64,000 nt of DNA from Nodosilinea sp. FACHB-141 (GTDB lineage: Bacteria > Cyanobacteriota > Cyanobacteriia > Phormidesmidales > Phormidesmidaceae). Below the pieces are notes generated by a model, which had not been told where the DNA came from, did not search any database, and worked only from the letters and a program-made list of their open reading frames with translations. Made by a program: the position numbers and the translations under genes. The stretch covers positions 62,001-126,000 of the forward strand of contig NZ_JACJPP010000015.1 in assembly GCF_014696135.1 (NCBI RefSeq). The letters are read 5' to 3'. The first letter of the stretch is position 1, and each line of letters opens with the position of its first letter. Below are positions 26,410-36,544 of the stretch, piece after piece.

Positions 26410-26474
26410 CAACCGGGGAAGGCAGCCTTAGCCTTTCGACGGTAGTTACGATATAGCCCTCACCCCCTAGGCTC

Positions 26475-27665
26475 ATGGTCACCCTCCAAACCAGCCCCAC
26501 GACACCGACTCACGATCAGCTCCAGACTACGCGGCAGCGCATTGACACCTACGTACAAACTATTGCCGCCCGTTCCGACCGGCGAGATGGCGCTTTTCCC
26601 TACTACCTGTTTCACGGAGCAGATACCCCGGTTAAGGGAACGGTGCTCATGTTTCACGGGTTTAGTGCCAAACCCCATCAGATGTCGCGTCTGGCCGACT
26701 ATCTGTTTCGCAATGGCTTCAATGTGTATCAGGCCACGCTAGCGGGCCATGCCTATGTCAATCCCGATAAAAACTGGCCCCAGGTTGACCTCAAACCCGA
26801 AATTTTGATTCCCCTGCGGGAAAAAGTTAGCGCCGACCCGGTGCTACAACATTTCCTCGCCAACCTAGCAGCCTCTGGGGACGGTGCTACCCCGACCCCC
26901 GTGCAGATGGTGGGGCTGATGGCCCGCCTCAGCAAGCTAGAACCCCGCTTGCTGGATATTATTGCCGCGATCGAGCGCGAAAACGACCCTGACTTTGACC
27001 GCTATTTTGTGTCGTCTCATTTGACCTACTTAAGCGATGCTCAGGCTCGCCTAGCTGAGCTAGAGGCGCTACCTGGCCCCATCTATACGGTGGGCCTATC
27101 TGTTGGTGGGGCCGTGGCCCTAGCCCTGGGGGCCAAAAACCCCCAGCGAGTTGCCAAAGTGGTAGCCTTTGCGCCGCTGCTAGAGGTGTATGGCGGAGAA
27201 ACCCGCGAGCGCTACATCAACCTAGCTGGCCCATTGGATGTCAAAGAATTTGGTTGGGATGAACTACGGTTTCCGTTGGGCTGTTTTACGGCCGCCAATC
27301 GGTTTGGCGCGTTTGTGCAAAGTAAAGACAACATCGCAGCCCTGTGGCCCCAGCCAACGCTGATGATTTTGACCGAAAACGAAGATGCTGCTGACCTACG
27401 AACCAACCAAAAATTTGCGCAGTCTCTCAGTCAGCCCTCAATGTTCAAGCGCTACGATAACCACTACCTATACACCTTCCCCAGCGAGGCCTTGGTACCC
27501 CATCCGATGGTTGACCCGCTAGAGGTGAGCCAAAACATGAGCAACGAATACTGGAAGCCCATGTATCAGGAAACCTTTCGCTTTTTGACCCAGACTGAGT
27601 TTAAGAGTCGCAGCTTAGAGCAGATTAACGAAGTGTCAGACCTACCAGTTATACCGCTGCCCTAG
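26475..27665 (+). CDS. Alpha/beta hydrolase
   Basis: 396 residues of unknown substrate. The fold is indicated by GTVLMFHGFSAKPHQM (oxyanion HG), the nucleophile elbow GLSVGGAVAL (Ser at the centre), and acid/His candidates in MILTENEDAADL and the YDNHYLYTFP segment. No signal peptide; probably cytoplasmic. The gene stands between the nitrate-reductase-associated gene and the convergent dut. Confidence 0.8.
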   Translation: MVTLQTSPTTPTHDQLQTTRQRIDTYVQTIAARSDRRDGAFPYYLFHGADTPVKGTVLMFHGFSAKPHQMSRLADYLFRNGFNVYQATLAGHAYVNPDKNWPQVDLKPEILIPLREKVSADPVLQHFLANLAASGDGATPTPVQMVGLMARLSKLEPRLLDIIAAIERENDPDFDRYFVSSHLTYLSDAQARLAELEALPGPIYTVGLSVGGAVALALGAKNPQRVAKVVAFAPLLEVYGGETRERYINLAGPLDVKEFGWDELRFPLGCFTAANRFGAFVQSKDNIAALWPQPTLMILTENEDAADLRTNQKFAQSLSQPSMFKRYDNHYLYTFPSEALVPHPMVDPLEVSQNMSNEYWKPMYQETFRFLTQTEFKSRSLEQINEVSDLPVIPLP

Positions 27666-27715
27666 TTTTGTTACTCAATGGGGCGAGGGGGCCGGTGTCG
27701 TTTGAAGCGATCGGG

Positions 27716-28147
27716 TCATAATATTCCCGTTGAGCCAAATCCTTGCTGGCCTCTTAAGGTTTGAGTAAACTCATCGGTCTCTTCAATTTCAACTTGAAGT
27801 ACTGGCTTAATCACCATTTGAGCAATTTTCATGCGCTTGACGACCTTAAAGGCATGCTTGCCGTGGTTGATCAAAATTACGCCAATTTCGCCTCGATACC
27901 CTTCATCAATAGTTCCTGGGGTATTGAGCACTGTCACCGAGTGCTTGAGCGCTAGCCCACTTCGAGGCCGAATTTGAGCTTCAGTTCCTGGAGGTAGCTC
28001 GATCGCAAGTCCGGTGTGAATGAGAGTCGCATCACCAGCCGCAATGTTTACATCGTCAACGGAGCAGAGATCCATCCCAGCATCTCCTGGATGGGCATAG
28101 GACGGAAGAATGGCCAGATCATGGATTTTTCTAATTTTGAGCTTCAT
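27716..28147 (-). CDS. dut: dUTP diphosphatase
   Basis: Hydrolyses dUTP to dUMP and diphosphate, keeping uracil out of DNA and supplying dTMP synthesis. 143 residues, trimeric class. The five dUTPase motifs appear in order: PGDAGMDL (1), RPRSGLALK (2), [14 protein letters not shown] (3), RMKIAQMV (4), and the C-terminal Gly-rich GQQGFGSTG (5). Start ATG 28147. Neighbouring genes on the same strand (transporter and fmt) are spaced by about 70-80 bases, so a loose operon is possible. Confidence 0.96.
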   Translation of the reverse strand: MKLKIRKIHDLAILPSYAHPGDAGMDLCSVDDVNIAAGDATLIHTGLAIELPPGTEAQIRPRSGLALKHSVTVLNTPGTIDEGYRGEIGVILINHGKHAFKVVKRMKIAQMVIKPVLQVEIEETDEFTQTLRGQQGFGSTGIL

Positions 28148-28228
28148 TTTTGGACCAAGCCACTATGCCCGGAGCTACCAGTAATGGTTATAGGAAAATC
28201 TTTGTAGAAATACAATTTTGGAGAGAAA

Positions 28229-29065
28229 TCATCGTGAACCATCGGTTAGTTTTACCCTGGGTGGTTCAGACAAAGGTGCTTTGACTTCGGCAACGGGAGA
28301 TTCTAAGCCTAAATAGTTTGACAGCCAAAATACGCCTAGGTAAAACGGCCCTGTGTCGAGCAAGGCGGCCACTAGCTTAAACAGGTAGCCGTAGCCCATA
28401 AAGCGAATGAGCTGCGGCCATAGCTCTTGGCCTGCATCAATGGGCAGCGCTCCGGCGAGAAAGTGAGTAATCAGCACGACGGCGATGGTATCGACCAGCT
28501 GACTAATCAGGGTAGAGCCGTTGTTGCGCAGCCACAAGTGCTTGCCCTTGGTCAGCTCTTTCCAGAAGTGAAACAGATAGACATCGACAAACTGGGCCAT
28601 TAGGTAGGCCAGCATCGAGGCTGTCACCGCCCCAAAGGTAAGGTTGCGAATTTCAAAGAAGACTGGCAGTCGCCCGGCGGCGTCGCGCAATAGCTCGCCG
28701 GTGGCTGGGTTGGTGGCTTCAAACCCCGGCAGCACGCCCCCCAACCACACGATAAACAGCACCCATAGATTGAGCAGCAGCCCTACCCAGACCACCTGAT
28801 TGGCCCGCTTTTTGCCGTAAAGTTCTGAGATCAGGTCGGTGCAGAGAAAGGTCAGGGGGTAGGGCAGCACTCCTACCGCCACGGTGACGGCAAAATCACC
28901 CCAGGTAAATAGATTGACAAACCGGCTAATGCCCAGAATATTGAGCATTCCCAGGGTGCCAAGGAACAGCCCCCCCAGGACCAAAAACACGACTTCACGG
29001 CGGGCTTGCAAATATTCTGGTACGGGGCCATAGACCGCCGCAGATGCTGAAGGCTCTGTTTCCAT
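28229..29065 (-). CDS. VUT/YhhQ family transporter (queuosine precursor uptake)
   Basis: 278 residues with about six membrane segments. Family features include FLCTDLISELYGKKRA, the AYLMAQFVDVYLFHF segment and STLISQLVDT. E. coli YhhQ imports preQ0/preQ1 for the queuosine pathway; the same role here is inferred from family membership. No que genes are nearby. Confidence 0.85.
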   Translation of the reverse strand: METEPSASAAVYGPVPEYLQARREVVFLVLGGLFLGTLGMLNILGISRFVNLFTWGDFAVTVAVGVLPYPLTFLCTDLISELYGKKRANQVVWVGLLLNLWVLFIVWLGGVLPGFEATNPATGELLRDAAGRLPVFFEIRNLTFGAVTASMLAYLMAQFVDVYLFHFWKELTKGKHLWLRNNGSTLISQLVDTIAVVLITHFLAGALPIDAGQELWPQLIRFMGYGYLFKLVAALLDTGPFYLGVFWLSNYLGLESPVAEVKAPLSEPPRVKLTDGSR

Positions 29066-29133
29066 CGGTCGTTATCTCTGCGGAAAGGATGGCCAAATAG
29101 ATCTAGCTGACTATAGAGTGTGAGGCGATTGGC

Positions 29134-30141
29134 TTAGACGAGGGATTCGCCAACTTGTAGGCGGCTGCCGTTGACGAAATCACTCCCTGACTGAGCCTGT
29201 TTGCCGCTGGGTTTGACCTGGCGCAGCAGCAGCAGCCCGTCGCCGGTCTGTACGAGAGGACCTTGGCCCTTGAGCAAGCCCACCAGGGTTCCTGGGGGAG
29301 AACTTGAGAGAACGGTTTCAGCCACGATTGCATCCACTGCCTCCCGCATCGCCACTAAGTCTGAGGGTAGTTCTGCCCAGTAGGGTTCTCCTAAGGGAAC
29401 CGTAGACATGACCTTCAACGGCTGCCCGCGAAAGGTCGTGACGGAGTTGGGGTAGAAGCCGCGTACCTGGTTGTGGATGGCGATCGCCGCCTTGCTCCAG
29501 TCCAGCTCAAAATCGTCTTTCTGAATTAAGGGCGCGTAGGTGGCCAGGGCCTCGTCCTGGGGCAGGGGGCTGAGAATGCCATCGACCAGGCCGTGCAGGG
29601 TTTCTACCAGTAGACCAGCGCACTGTTGAGCCAGGGCTGTCGCCACCTCCCCAGCGGTATCGAGCAGGCCAATGGGTAGGGTTGACTTGAGCAGCATGTC
29701 GCCGGTATCCATGCCCAGGTTCATCAGCATGGTGGTCATGCCGGTGACGGTGTCGCCGTTGACGATGCACCACTGAATCGGGGCGGCTCCCCGGTAGGCA
29801 GGCAGTAGCGAGCCGTGGCCATTGATGCAGCCCAACCGAGGCATATCCAGAATGCGCTGGGAGAGTAGCTGACCGTAGGCCACCACCACAAAGGCGTCGG
29901 CCTGGATGGCCTCTAGGGCGGTCAAGGTGGCTTCATCTTTTTTGATGCGAGTGGGTTGCAGGACTGGACAGTTAGCTTCGACGGCGATCTGTTTGACGGG
30001 CGAAGCATCCACTTGGCTACCTCTGCCCCGGCGGCGATCGGGCTGGGTGACGACGGCGGCCACCTCAAACCCTGGCTCGGCCAGCAGCCGCTGGAGGCTG
30101 GGCACAGCAAAGTGAGGGGTTCCAAAAAATACAAGTCTCAT
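29134..30141 (-). CDS. fmt: Methionyl-tRNA formyltransferase
   Basis: Formylates Met-tRNA(fMet) for translation initiation. 335 residues. The N-terminus is [17 protein letters not shown]; the folate-binding catalytic stretch has [13 protein letters not shown] with the conserved Asn/His/Asp environment (INGHGSLLP), and a C-terminal OB-like domain follows ([15 protein letters not shown]). Its start is only 3 bases after the stop of the upstream OmpA-like gene, so the two are co-transcribed and possibly coupled. Confidence 0.95.
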   Translation of the reverse strand: MRLVFFGTPHFAVPSLQRLLAEPGFEVAAVVTQPDRRRGRGSQVDASPVKQIAVEANCPVLQPTRIKKDEATLTALEAIQADAFVVVAYGQLLSQRILDMPRLGCINGHGSLLPAYRGAAPIQWCIVNGDTVTGMTTMLMNLGMDTGDMLLKSTLPIGLLDTAGEVATALAQQCAGLLVETLHGLVDGILSPLPQDEALATYAPLIQKDDFELDWSKAAIAIHNQVRGFYPNSVTTFRGQPLKVMSTVPLGEPYWAELPSDLVAMREAVDAIVAETVLSSSPPGTLVGLLKGQGPLVQTGDGLLLLRQVKPSGKQAQSGSDFVNGSRLQVGESLV

Positions 30142-30144
30142 TGG

Positions 30145-31182
30145 TTAGCTACCGGGCACAATGCCAATTTCGACCCGCTGGTTGCGCTGCTGGTCGGCGG
30201 GGGTGGTGCCCACAGCGGTGGGGCGAGTTTGACCATAGCCCACTGGCACCCAGCGAATGCCGCCGCCCTCTAACTGAGGGCTCAGGTATTGCTGCACCGC
30301 CACGGCCTGTTGCAGGGTGAGCTGACTGGCTAGGTCAGGAGACGACGCACCGTCGGTATGGCTGCCCACCAGCAGGGTCGCGGCACCGTAGCGGCTCAGG
30401 TCGGCAGCAATGCTGTCGAGCAGTTGCTGGCCAGAGGGGGTAAGGATGCTGCTGCCCGGCTCAAAGAGTAGGGCGCTGGGCAAGACAACGCGATCGCGCA
30501 CCAGCGCAAAGCGCGGCTCCTGATAGGCCACCCGAGCCCCTGTCTCGGCCTCAGGGGATGGTTTCACCGCTGGAGTCTCTGCCGCCGCCGCTTCCGGTGC
30601 ATTGCTGGCTCCACCGTCGGCCCCGAGCCGCTGATCGAGGCGCTGTAGGCGGGCTTCAAGCGTACCGGCGGCTGGGGCACCCAGGCTAGTTTCTAGCTCG
30701 GTTAGGCGGGTATTAAGGCGAGTCAGATCTTGGCGCAGGGCGGTGAGGTTAGTTTGAATGCGATCGCGCTCAGCCTCAGGTATAGGCGGTGCAGCCTCCG
30801 GTGCAGCCGTGGCGCCAGCAGACTGGGACGGGGAAGATTCCGGCGCTAGAGCTACCTCATCGACAACTCCGTCAATCGGGCCATCGCCCTGCCACCAGCT
30901 GGGCAACTGCCGCAGTTTGCGCTGGGTCTGGTTGCCCTGGCGCAGGGCAACCTCCGTCAGCGGCGGGTCAGGGTTGCGGGAGGGCATCGCCTGAGCTACC
31001 AGCATGCCAACCAGCCAGCCTACACTTACCCCGGCACCCAGAATAACCAGGCGCACTACCAGAGTCCACAGCGCGTGCAGCCCCGCCCAGGGTCGAGACT
31101 TGGGCGCAGGCGGTGGAGTCGAGCGGGGAGCCGCCGGAGCAGGGTCGGAGGGCAACGGTGGCAGATTGGGGGAATCAGCCAT
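30145..31182 (-). CDS. OmpA-like domain membrane protein
   Basis: 345 residues. A Pro-rich N-terminus leads to one membrane helix (about residues 40-65, with LGAGVSVGWLVGMLVA). A helical, partly coiled-coil region (about 130-175, DRIQTNLTALRQDLTRLNTRL) follows, and the C-terminal domain has the OmpA/MotB-like peptidoglycan-binding signature: SILTPSGQQLLDSIA, LLVGSHTDG, and NQRVEIGI. It is in an apparent operon with DUF3038, DUF4335 and fmt. It may link the plasma membrane to the wall. Confidence 0.88.
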   Translation of the reverse strand: MADSPNLPPLPSDPAPAAPRSTPPPAPKSRPWAGLHALWTLVVRLVILGAGVSVGWLVGMLVAQAMPSRNPDPPLTEVALRQGNQTQRKLRQLPSWWQGDGPIDGVVDEVALAPESSPSQSAGATAAPEAAPPIPEAERDRIQTNLTALRQDLTRLNTRLTELETSLGAPAAGTLEARLQRLDQRLGADGGASNAPEAAAAETPAVKPSPEAETGARVAYQEPRFALVRDRVVLPSALLFEPGSSILTPSGQQLLDSIAADLSRYGAATLLVGSHTDGASSPDLASQLTLQQAVAVQQYLSPQLEGGGIRWVPVGYGQTRPTAVGTTPADQQRNQRVEIGIVPGS

Positions 31183-31246
31183 GACGCGATCGGGCTAGAA
31201 ACATTAGGCCAGCATCATAAGGGCATCGGCAGCGCTAGGAGAGGAG

Positions 31247-32677
31247 CTATTGGGGCCAGCCATCCCAGGGGTTGACCTCCAGCACACCGCTCTCGGTGAA
31301 CACCACCTGAAAGTCAGCCTGATTGGCAGTGCTGTCGGCTGCAGTAACCAAATTGGGCAGGGGGGTTTCGTTCACCATCAGGCCAGCGGCAGCGTTGACG
31401 GGCTCATAGCCCACCACCTCGCCCGCCTCGGTCAGGCGCACCCGAAACCGCAGGTCCTCATTGGCTGACAGGGGCTCTAGCTCAGCCAAAATGTTGTCGT
31501 AAAGGTCGCTGTTGAGTTCGCGAATGCGATCGCCGTCGGTCACCTTCTCCTCTAGATCCGGCAGCTCAGCCGCATTGGCCGCCGCGTCACTCTCAACAGC
31601 ATCACCCTCAGTGGTATCACTCTCAGTCGCATCGGCCTCAGCCGGAACCTCTGTCGGCTCTAACCGCACTTCCCCGTCAGGGGTAAAGGTCGCAACAAAC
31701 TGGGCCACGCGCTCTCGCACCGGCTCTGCGCCTGCCACCGGCACAAAGGTAAGCTTGGGCAGTGGGGTATTATCGACCTCTTCTAGAGCCAAATCGTTCT
31801 CGTATTGATACCCCAAAATATCGCCGTCTTCAGAAACCGCCATGCGATAGGCTAGGTCGCCGCTGGGTCGTGGCGCATCGGCCCAGGCCTCCTGCAACCG
31901 CTGGGTCACGTCAGACTGCAACAGAGCAACAGTGGCCGCGTCGGTAATCGCTGGGGCACTCTCTAGACGGTCTAAGCCATCGCCGTCAGCAGGCACTGCT
32001 TCGCTAGTTTCATCGTCGGCTCTGGGGGGTCCTCCAGGCACCGCGCTGGCTGCTGCCGGGGCTGAAGCCTCGGACTCTGGACGAGTGGGCTCAAATTCGG
32101 GCGGGGGTACAAAGAATAGGGCCAGTCCGGCGGCAACCAAGGCCGCCGCTCCTAGGGCTGCGGGGGCCGCCCGCTTCGTTATGGGTTCGGTGGGTCGCAC
32201 CAGTCGCCGCGATACCGCCTGAAACTGTGCCTTCATGTCGGGCAGCGTTTGAGTGTCGGCCAGTAGCTGGTCGACCGCTTCCATCAGGTCATAGAACTGC
32301 ACCGTAGTGAGCTGGATATCCAGCGGCGGCAGCGCGTTGACGTCGCTAACAGGCCCGCCCAGGGGCTGCTGCTGCACAATTAGGTGGTGGTGGTAGGGGA
32401 GATCACCTGGTTTGATCTCCACTATGGGTGGCGCTGACCCTGTCGTCCTAGGGTAGGGCACGCCGCTGAGCAACTGCTGCCCGTAGCGGCTTACGGCGGT
32501 CACTAAACTGTCTAAAAATTCTCGCCCCCCGGCCAGGGTGGCATCGGTGGCACCGGGTAGGTGGCACTCGGCATTCATCAACACCGCCAGGGGTGACAGG
32601 GGGTCGTTGGCGTCAGCGCTAAGCCCTTCTAAGACCAGGTTGCAGTGGGGTAGGGTATATTGCCGTTGAACGGTCAT
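31247..32677 (-). CDS. DUF4335 domain-containing membrane protein
   Basis: 476 residues. The N-terminal part (QRQYTLPHCNLVLEGL to about residue 170) is the DUF4335 domain, restricted to cyanobacteria as far as I recall. A membrane helix is at about 175-193 (GAAALVAAGLALFF). The C-terminal periplasmic part contains two similar 70-residue halves (each with a LEEVDNTPLPKL or MVNETPLPNL motif) joined by an acidic Glu/Asp/Ala/Thr linker. Its start overlaps the DUF3038 stop by 4 bases, which suggests coupled translation. No function is known. Confidence 0.85.
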   Translation of the reverse strand: MTVQRQYTLPHCNLVLEGLSADANDPLSPLAVLMNAECHLPGATDATLAGGREFLDSLVTAVSRYGQQLLSGVPYPRTTGSAPPIVEIKPGDLPYHHHLIVQQQPLGGPVSDVNALPPLDIQLTTVQFYDLMEAVDQLLADTQTLPDMKAQFQAVSRRLVRPTEPITKRAAPAALGAAALVAAGLALFFVPPPEFEPTRPESEASAPAAASAVPGGPPRADDETSEAVPADGDGLDRLESAPAITDAATVALLQSDVTQRLQEAWADAPRPSGDLAYRMAVSEDGDILGYQYENDLALEEVDNTPLPKLTFVPVAGAEPVRERVAQFVATFTPDGEVRLEPTEVPAEADATESDTTEGDAVESDAAANAAELPDLEEKVTDGDRIRELNSDLYDNILAELEPLSANEDLRFRVRLTEAGEVVGYEPVNAAAGLMVNETPLPNLVTAADSTANQADFQVVFTESGVLEVNPWDGWPQ

Positions 32678-33279
32678 GATACTTCTCCGTCAAACAGGCT
32701 ATTCCAGAGGCGTTGGGGACCGAGCACCCCAGCGCACAGCAGCAGTTCTTGCAAAAGCTCAAGGGCCAGCTCATCGAGCTTTTCGTCGCTGCTGTAGGCA
32801 ATCACCCCGGCTCGGCGTGGGTTCATGCGGGCGCGGAAATGGCTGCGAAAGCGGCTCAGATAGTCGGCCAAGCGAAAGTGGTGCTCGGGGGAGAGCTGTT
32901 TGTCGGTTAGTTGCTGATAGCCCACTAGCAGCTGGCGCACCACCACCGTCAATCGCCGCGCTAGGGTGCAAATAATAATGACCAGGGCTTTAGCCTCTTC
33001 AATGTTTAAAGGCTGCCGCTGGCTGTAGCGGCGCATGGGATTCGTGCCTCGCAGCAACCACAGGTGCACCCGGCCTTTGACCAAGCCCTCTAGGCCGAGG
33101 TCACGAGCGGTGCCCAACATAGCTTCACTGCCCCCCAGATCGAGGGCTTCAATGGCCAGCAGCAGCAGGTCAAGCTGAATGCGTGCCCGACGAGGACATT
33201 CGTCGTTGGGCAGCCCTGGGTTAGCAAGGGTGTCGAGCACTAGGGGCGGCTGGGGAGCGGGCGGGCTATCTACTGGCAT
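32674..33279 (-). CDS. DUF3038 domain-containing protein
   Basis: 201 residues, soluble and helical, with the cyanobacterial DUF3038 signature (LDLLLLAIEALDLGGSEAML and NPRRAGVIAYSSDEKLDEL split across residues 30-175). It is the first gene of the DUF3038-DUF4335-OmpA-fmt unit, with a 4-base overlap. Its constant partnering with DUF4335 implies a common complex, but the role is unknown. Confidence 0.85.
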   Translation of the reverse strand: MPVDSPPAPQPPLVLDTLANPGLPNDECPRRARIQLDLLLLAIEALDLGGSEAMLGTARDLGLEGLVKGRVHLWLLRGTNPMRRYSQRQPLNIEEAKALVIIICTLARRLTVVVRQLLVGYQQLTDKQLSPEHHFRLADYLSRFRSHFRARMNPRRAGVIAYSSDEKLDELALELLQELLLCAGVLGPQRLWNSLFDGEVS

Positions 33280-33443
33280 TCAGCTCTGGAGTTAATACGA
33301 ACAGCATTCTATCAAAACACAGTTAGGCTCTGCCCGTCCGGAGAAATTGCCGAACCACAGCCTTTGAAAGGGGCGTTTATGGTAACTCATGCGGCGGTCA
33401 GGGCAATAACCGGTCTCTGAACAGAAAGCCCAGCTATTACCTA

Positions 33444-35885
33444 CTAATTCACATCGGCTAACTTATTCATGCCCTTTATGTACCACTTGCCATCCTGGCG
33501 CACCAGGTCATACTGCATTCTCAGGGTGTCATTGTAGGCGGCGTCAGCGTTTTCAACGCCAAACTCAAACAGCTTCGCCTGTTCAGAAACTACAGCGATC
33601 GCCTGCAAACTGTCAGCGGTTGGGTCATCGGGGGTGACCGATTCAATCTCCACCTTGTGCTCGTATTCCCAATACCAGCTTTCGGCGGCGGCGGCATCGG
33701 CTCGGCGAGTCCACTGGGTAAGCACGGGCTCGAGCAGAATATCATCGAGGCGATCGCCCTGGTAGCTTTCGCCCAGTGCCCCCCGCTTAATCTCTAGCCA
33801 TTCATTAATCACCCGACCGGCCATATCGTTGACGCCAATCTCGCTAGGGGCTGGCGGTGCTTCTGGAATTTCAAAGGCGGGTTGGTCAACGCGAATGGCT
33901 AGGGGTTTGCCCGAAATTCTAGGACCGCTAAAGATGCCAGTAACCCAGCCCAATGCCCGCATGGTGCCAAAACCCAAAATTCCAAGCCCCAAAACACCCG
34001 CCGCTGCAACTAGGGCCAACCGACCCCAGTGGGGTGCCCCGCGACTGCGCCGCCCAGGGGCAATGGCGGGCGGCAGAGTCTGCTCCCCATCTAGGGCAAT
34101 TGATTCTGGCGTAGGTGCTGGCTTAGTCGGTGCCTCGCTCCCCGGTGTGGTCATTTTGCCCTCGGGTGACAGCTGAGCGACCCGCTCAGCCACTGAGAGA
34201 TCGTCATCGTCGGCATAGCCGCTGCGAAACTCGGGGTCGGGCATGTTTTCCTCTGCCAATCTGAGCCGAGGCTCGGGCTGGCTCGGGCGACCATTGCCGT
34301 TGCGGACAGCCGGTCTAGGATAAGCACCATTGCCGTTGCTGACGGGGGCTGGCTCAGGTGGACGGCGACTGCTGCTGGGGGCCGGCTCAGGCGGACGGCG
34401 CCGGACGGTGGTGGCAGGGTTGGGCATGGTGGGGGCCCCAATGGGCAACGACCCCTCAATCGTTGGAAACTGAGCCGTTGGAAATTGGCCCGTCCCCGGG
34501 GTGGTGGTTAGGGAGGTCTGCTCAAACACCCCCTGGGAAGCAGCTGACTGGCGCGGTTCCGATCGCAGCTCTGCACCCGAACCCGTAGGCATAGTCTCCA
34601 GGTAAGCCTGCACCTGGGCATCGGCAAAGTAGTCCTTGAGGGTGGCCTCCTGGTCTTTGAAGTCGCGAAAGTGCGGGAACAGCTCGTCCTTGAGCCAGCG
34701 CTCGGCATAGAGACACAGCCCCGGCAGCAGGTCAGGCGACTGGCGCGAATGCTCCCGAATGTAGGCCAGGGGCTCATACTCCTGGCTCATCTCCAAGGCG
34801 CGGTTGGCCTCCTCGGTCTGGCCCAGCAGCAGGGCACACACCGCCTGCTCTAGGTGGACGTCTTGCTGAGCCCCTAGGCGCAGCAGCAGCTGCTTGGCGC
34901 GGCGCACCAGAGCGGGCTGGTGGCGGGCAAAGCCCCGAGCCAGCAGAGCATAGACGGTCAGGTAGGTGGCCACGGGCGACGGGCGGCGGGCCTCGTGCTC
35001 AAACAGCTCCTGCTGCTCGGAGGCAGTGAGATAGTCGCGCAGCTGCTGAATAAAGCGCAAAAAGTCGTCAATCGCTAGGCCCGAGAGGTCGTCCTCGGTG
35101 CCCTCAATGCCGCCCCGGTCTTCGAGCATAGTCTTGAGCAGCTTGAGCCCCTGACGGCGCTCGCGGGTCTGGTCGAGAGGGCGGGCCAGCAGCTCTAGCA
35201 CCCGGTAGGGCCGCAGCTTGTACAGTTCGGCTTGAATCTCAGCCCGAATAGCGGGAAAGTGGTTGCCTCGGGCCAGCAGCTCGTGGCCCGTCTGCAGCGA
35301 CTCGGCGGCAATTTCGTACTGACGCTGCTGCCACTGCTCGCGGCCTAGCTCAAGGCAGGCTAAAGCCAGGGTGAGCACCACGTCATCCTGGGCGGGCTCG
35401 GGGGTAGCTAAACCGCCGCTGGCGTAGGGGTTGACTAGCTGGGGCTGACCCAACTGAAGCACCTGCTCGTATTCCCCTAGCTCTAGCAACAGCAGGAGGG
35501 CCCCAACTAGCTGATCGCTCTCGATCTCAATTTTGGAGCTTTGGGCCTCGCTGCCGCCGGGCTCTGTGGCGAGCGACCTGAGCGCTGCTTCTCCCGCGTC
35601 GGCACTTACCTCTAGACCCGGCACACCCTCGGGCAGGGGCTCGGGGGCCATATCGACGGTGTAGGCGCTGGCGAGAAACTTGCTGTCGTAGTTGCGGCGG
35701 CGATCGCGGTCAGACAAGACTATGTAGGCTTCGTCGATGAGCTGCTTGCGGGCCTCAATGGCGGCGGTGGAGAATTCGCGCCGGGGCAGCTGCAAGCCGC
35801 GATCGCGATGGGCCTGTTTCAGCTGATCGGCGGTCGCCTGGATAGGCAACCCCAGAATTCGGTAGTAATCTAACGGAATTTGCAC
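33444..35885 (-). CDS. Cell division protein ARC6/Ftn2 (ZipN) homologue
   Basis: 813 residues. It positions and anchors the FtsZ ring in cyanobacteria and chloroplasts. The N-terminal J-like domain (residues 1-70) has HRD where true DnaJ proteins have HPD, as expected for this family. A long helical central domain follows (about 95-410), then a Pro/Arg/Asn-rich linker, a membrane helix at about 625-645 (LALVAAAGVLGLGILGF), and the C-terminal IMS/DUF4101 domain (about 690-810) with RVINEWLEIKRGALG and KWYIKGMNKL. Start ATG 35885. It lies 164 bases upstream of the DUF3038 unit on the same strand. Confidence 0.93.
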   Translation of the reverse strand: MQIPLDYYRILGLPIQATADQLKQAHRDRGLQLPRREFSTAAIEARKQLIDEAYIVLSDRDRRRNYDSKFLASAYTVDMAPEPLPEGVPGLEVSADAGEAALRSLATEPGGSEAQSSKIEIESDQLVGALLLLLELGEYEQVLQLGQPQLVNPYASGGLATPEPAQDDVVLTLALACLELGREQWQQRQYEIAAESLQTGHELLARGNHFPAIRAEIQAELYKLRPYRVLELLARPLDQTRERRQGLKLLKTMLEDRGGIEGTEDDLSGLAIDDFLRFIQQLRDYLTASEQQELFEHEARRPSPVATYLTVYALLARGFARHQPALVRRAKQLLLRLGAQQDVHLEQAVCALLLGQTEEANRALEMSQEYEPLAYIREHSRQSPDLLPGLCLYAERWLKDELFPHFRDFKDQEATLKDYFADAQVQAYLETMPTGSGAELRSEPRQSAASQGVFEQTSLTTTPGTGQFPTAQFPTIEGSLPIGAPTMPNPATTVRRRPPEPAPSSSRRPPEPAPVSNGNGAYPRPAVRNGNGRPSQPEPRLRLAEENMPDPEFRSGYADDDDLSVAERVAQLSPEGKMTTPGSEAPTKPAPTPESIALDGEQTLPPAIAPGRRSRGAPHWGRLALVAAAGVLGLGILGFGTMRALGWVTGIFSGPRISGKPLAIRVDQPAFEIPEAPPAPSEIGVNDMAGRVINEWLEIKRGALGESYQGDRLDDILLEPVLTQWTRRADAAAAESWYWEYEHKVEIESVTPDDPTADSLQAIAVVSEQAKLFEFGVENADAAYNDTLRMQYDLVRQDGKWYIKGMNKLADVN

Positions 35886-36544
35886 AGCTCACGTCCCCAA
35901 CGGCGAATTCACTCGAAATAGTATCCGAAAAGATTTATTGCGGACTGTCTAAACCGCCGAACTTTTAACGCGCACCGCACCCTTAGGATCCATCTTTGCT
36001 CACAAGTCCTTGCTACGCATCCATGACCCTGAGACCTAGTTTCAACCGTCACTTTTCCTAGACCGTGCCACTCTGTGACCCAACGGCATTCTAGGAAATA
36101 GCTACACCCTATCGCGTTTGCCCCAAAATCAGGACAAAAGTGAAGTTTATAACACATCTTTGCCGCCACTGCCAGAGCGATCGCGACCCTTGACTAACCC
36201 AGCAATGTCTAAGCTCAATCTAGGTCAGCGAGATGCTTTAGCGCGATCGCAGGGCTAGCGCCCGGTTCAGTTAGGGTAAAGACCATTTACCTAGTAGGCG
36301 AGCACATTAAAGGTTGAATAAAGATCCTATTCCTAACTCCAGACGGCTTCACAGTGAGCAGCAGAGAGCAATCAGTGGGCACAACGGTCAGCATGATCTT
36401 AGCTTGATGGCCAAGTCGAGCACCATAGCCCAGCAGCCCGGTCGGTATGATGAAAGGCATATCCCAGCCGGCTCTCTGCCCAAGGGGGGATACTTTTCGG
36501 TATAGTCAAATGTTGGACATCGCGGCGTAGGACCCAGCAAACCC
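35886..36544. other. Divergent intergenic region, ARC6 / pdhA
   Basis: 659 bases between divergent genes. It holds HIP1 octamers (for example around 36241) and AT-rich stretches. Two open frames (35909-36169 minus, 36314-36505 plus) have no protein-like features. No tRNA, terminator or known operator was recognised. It must contain the pdhA promoter, whose boxes I cannot assign. Confidence 0.5.

Noticed and set aside
36314-36505. 63-codon frame upstream of pdhA
   Set aside because: No protein-like pattern and no ribosome-binding site.
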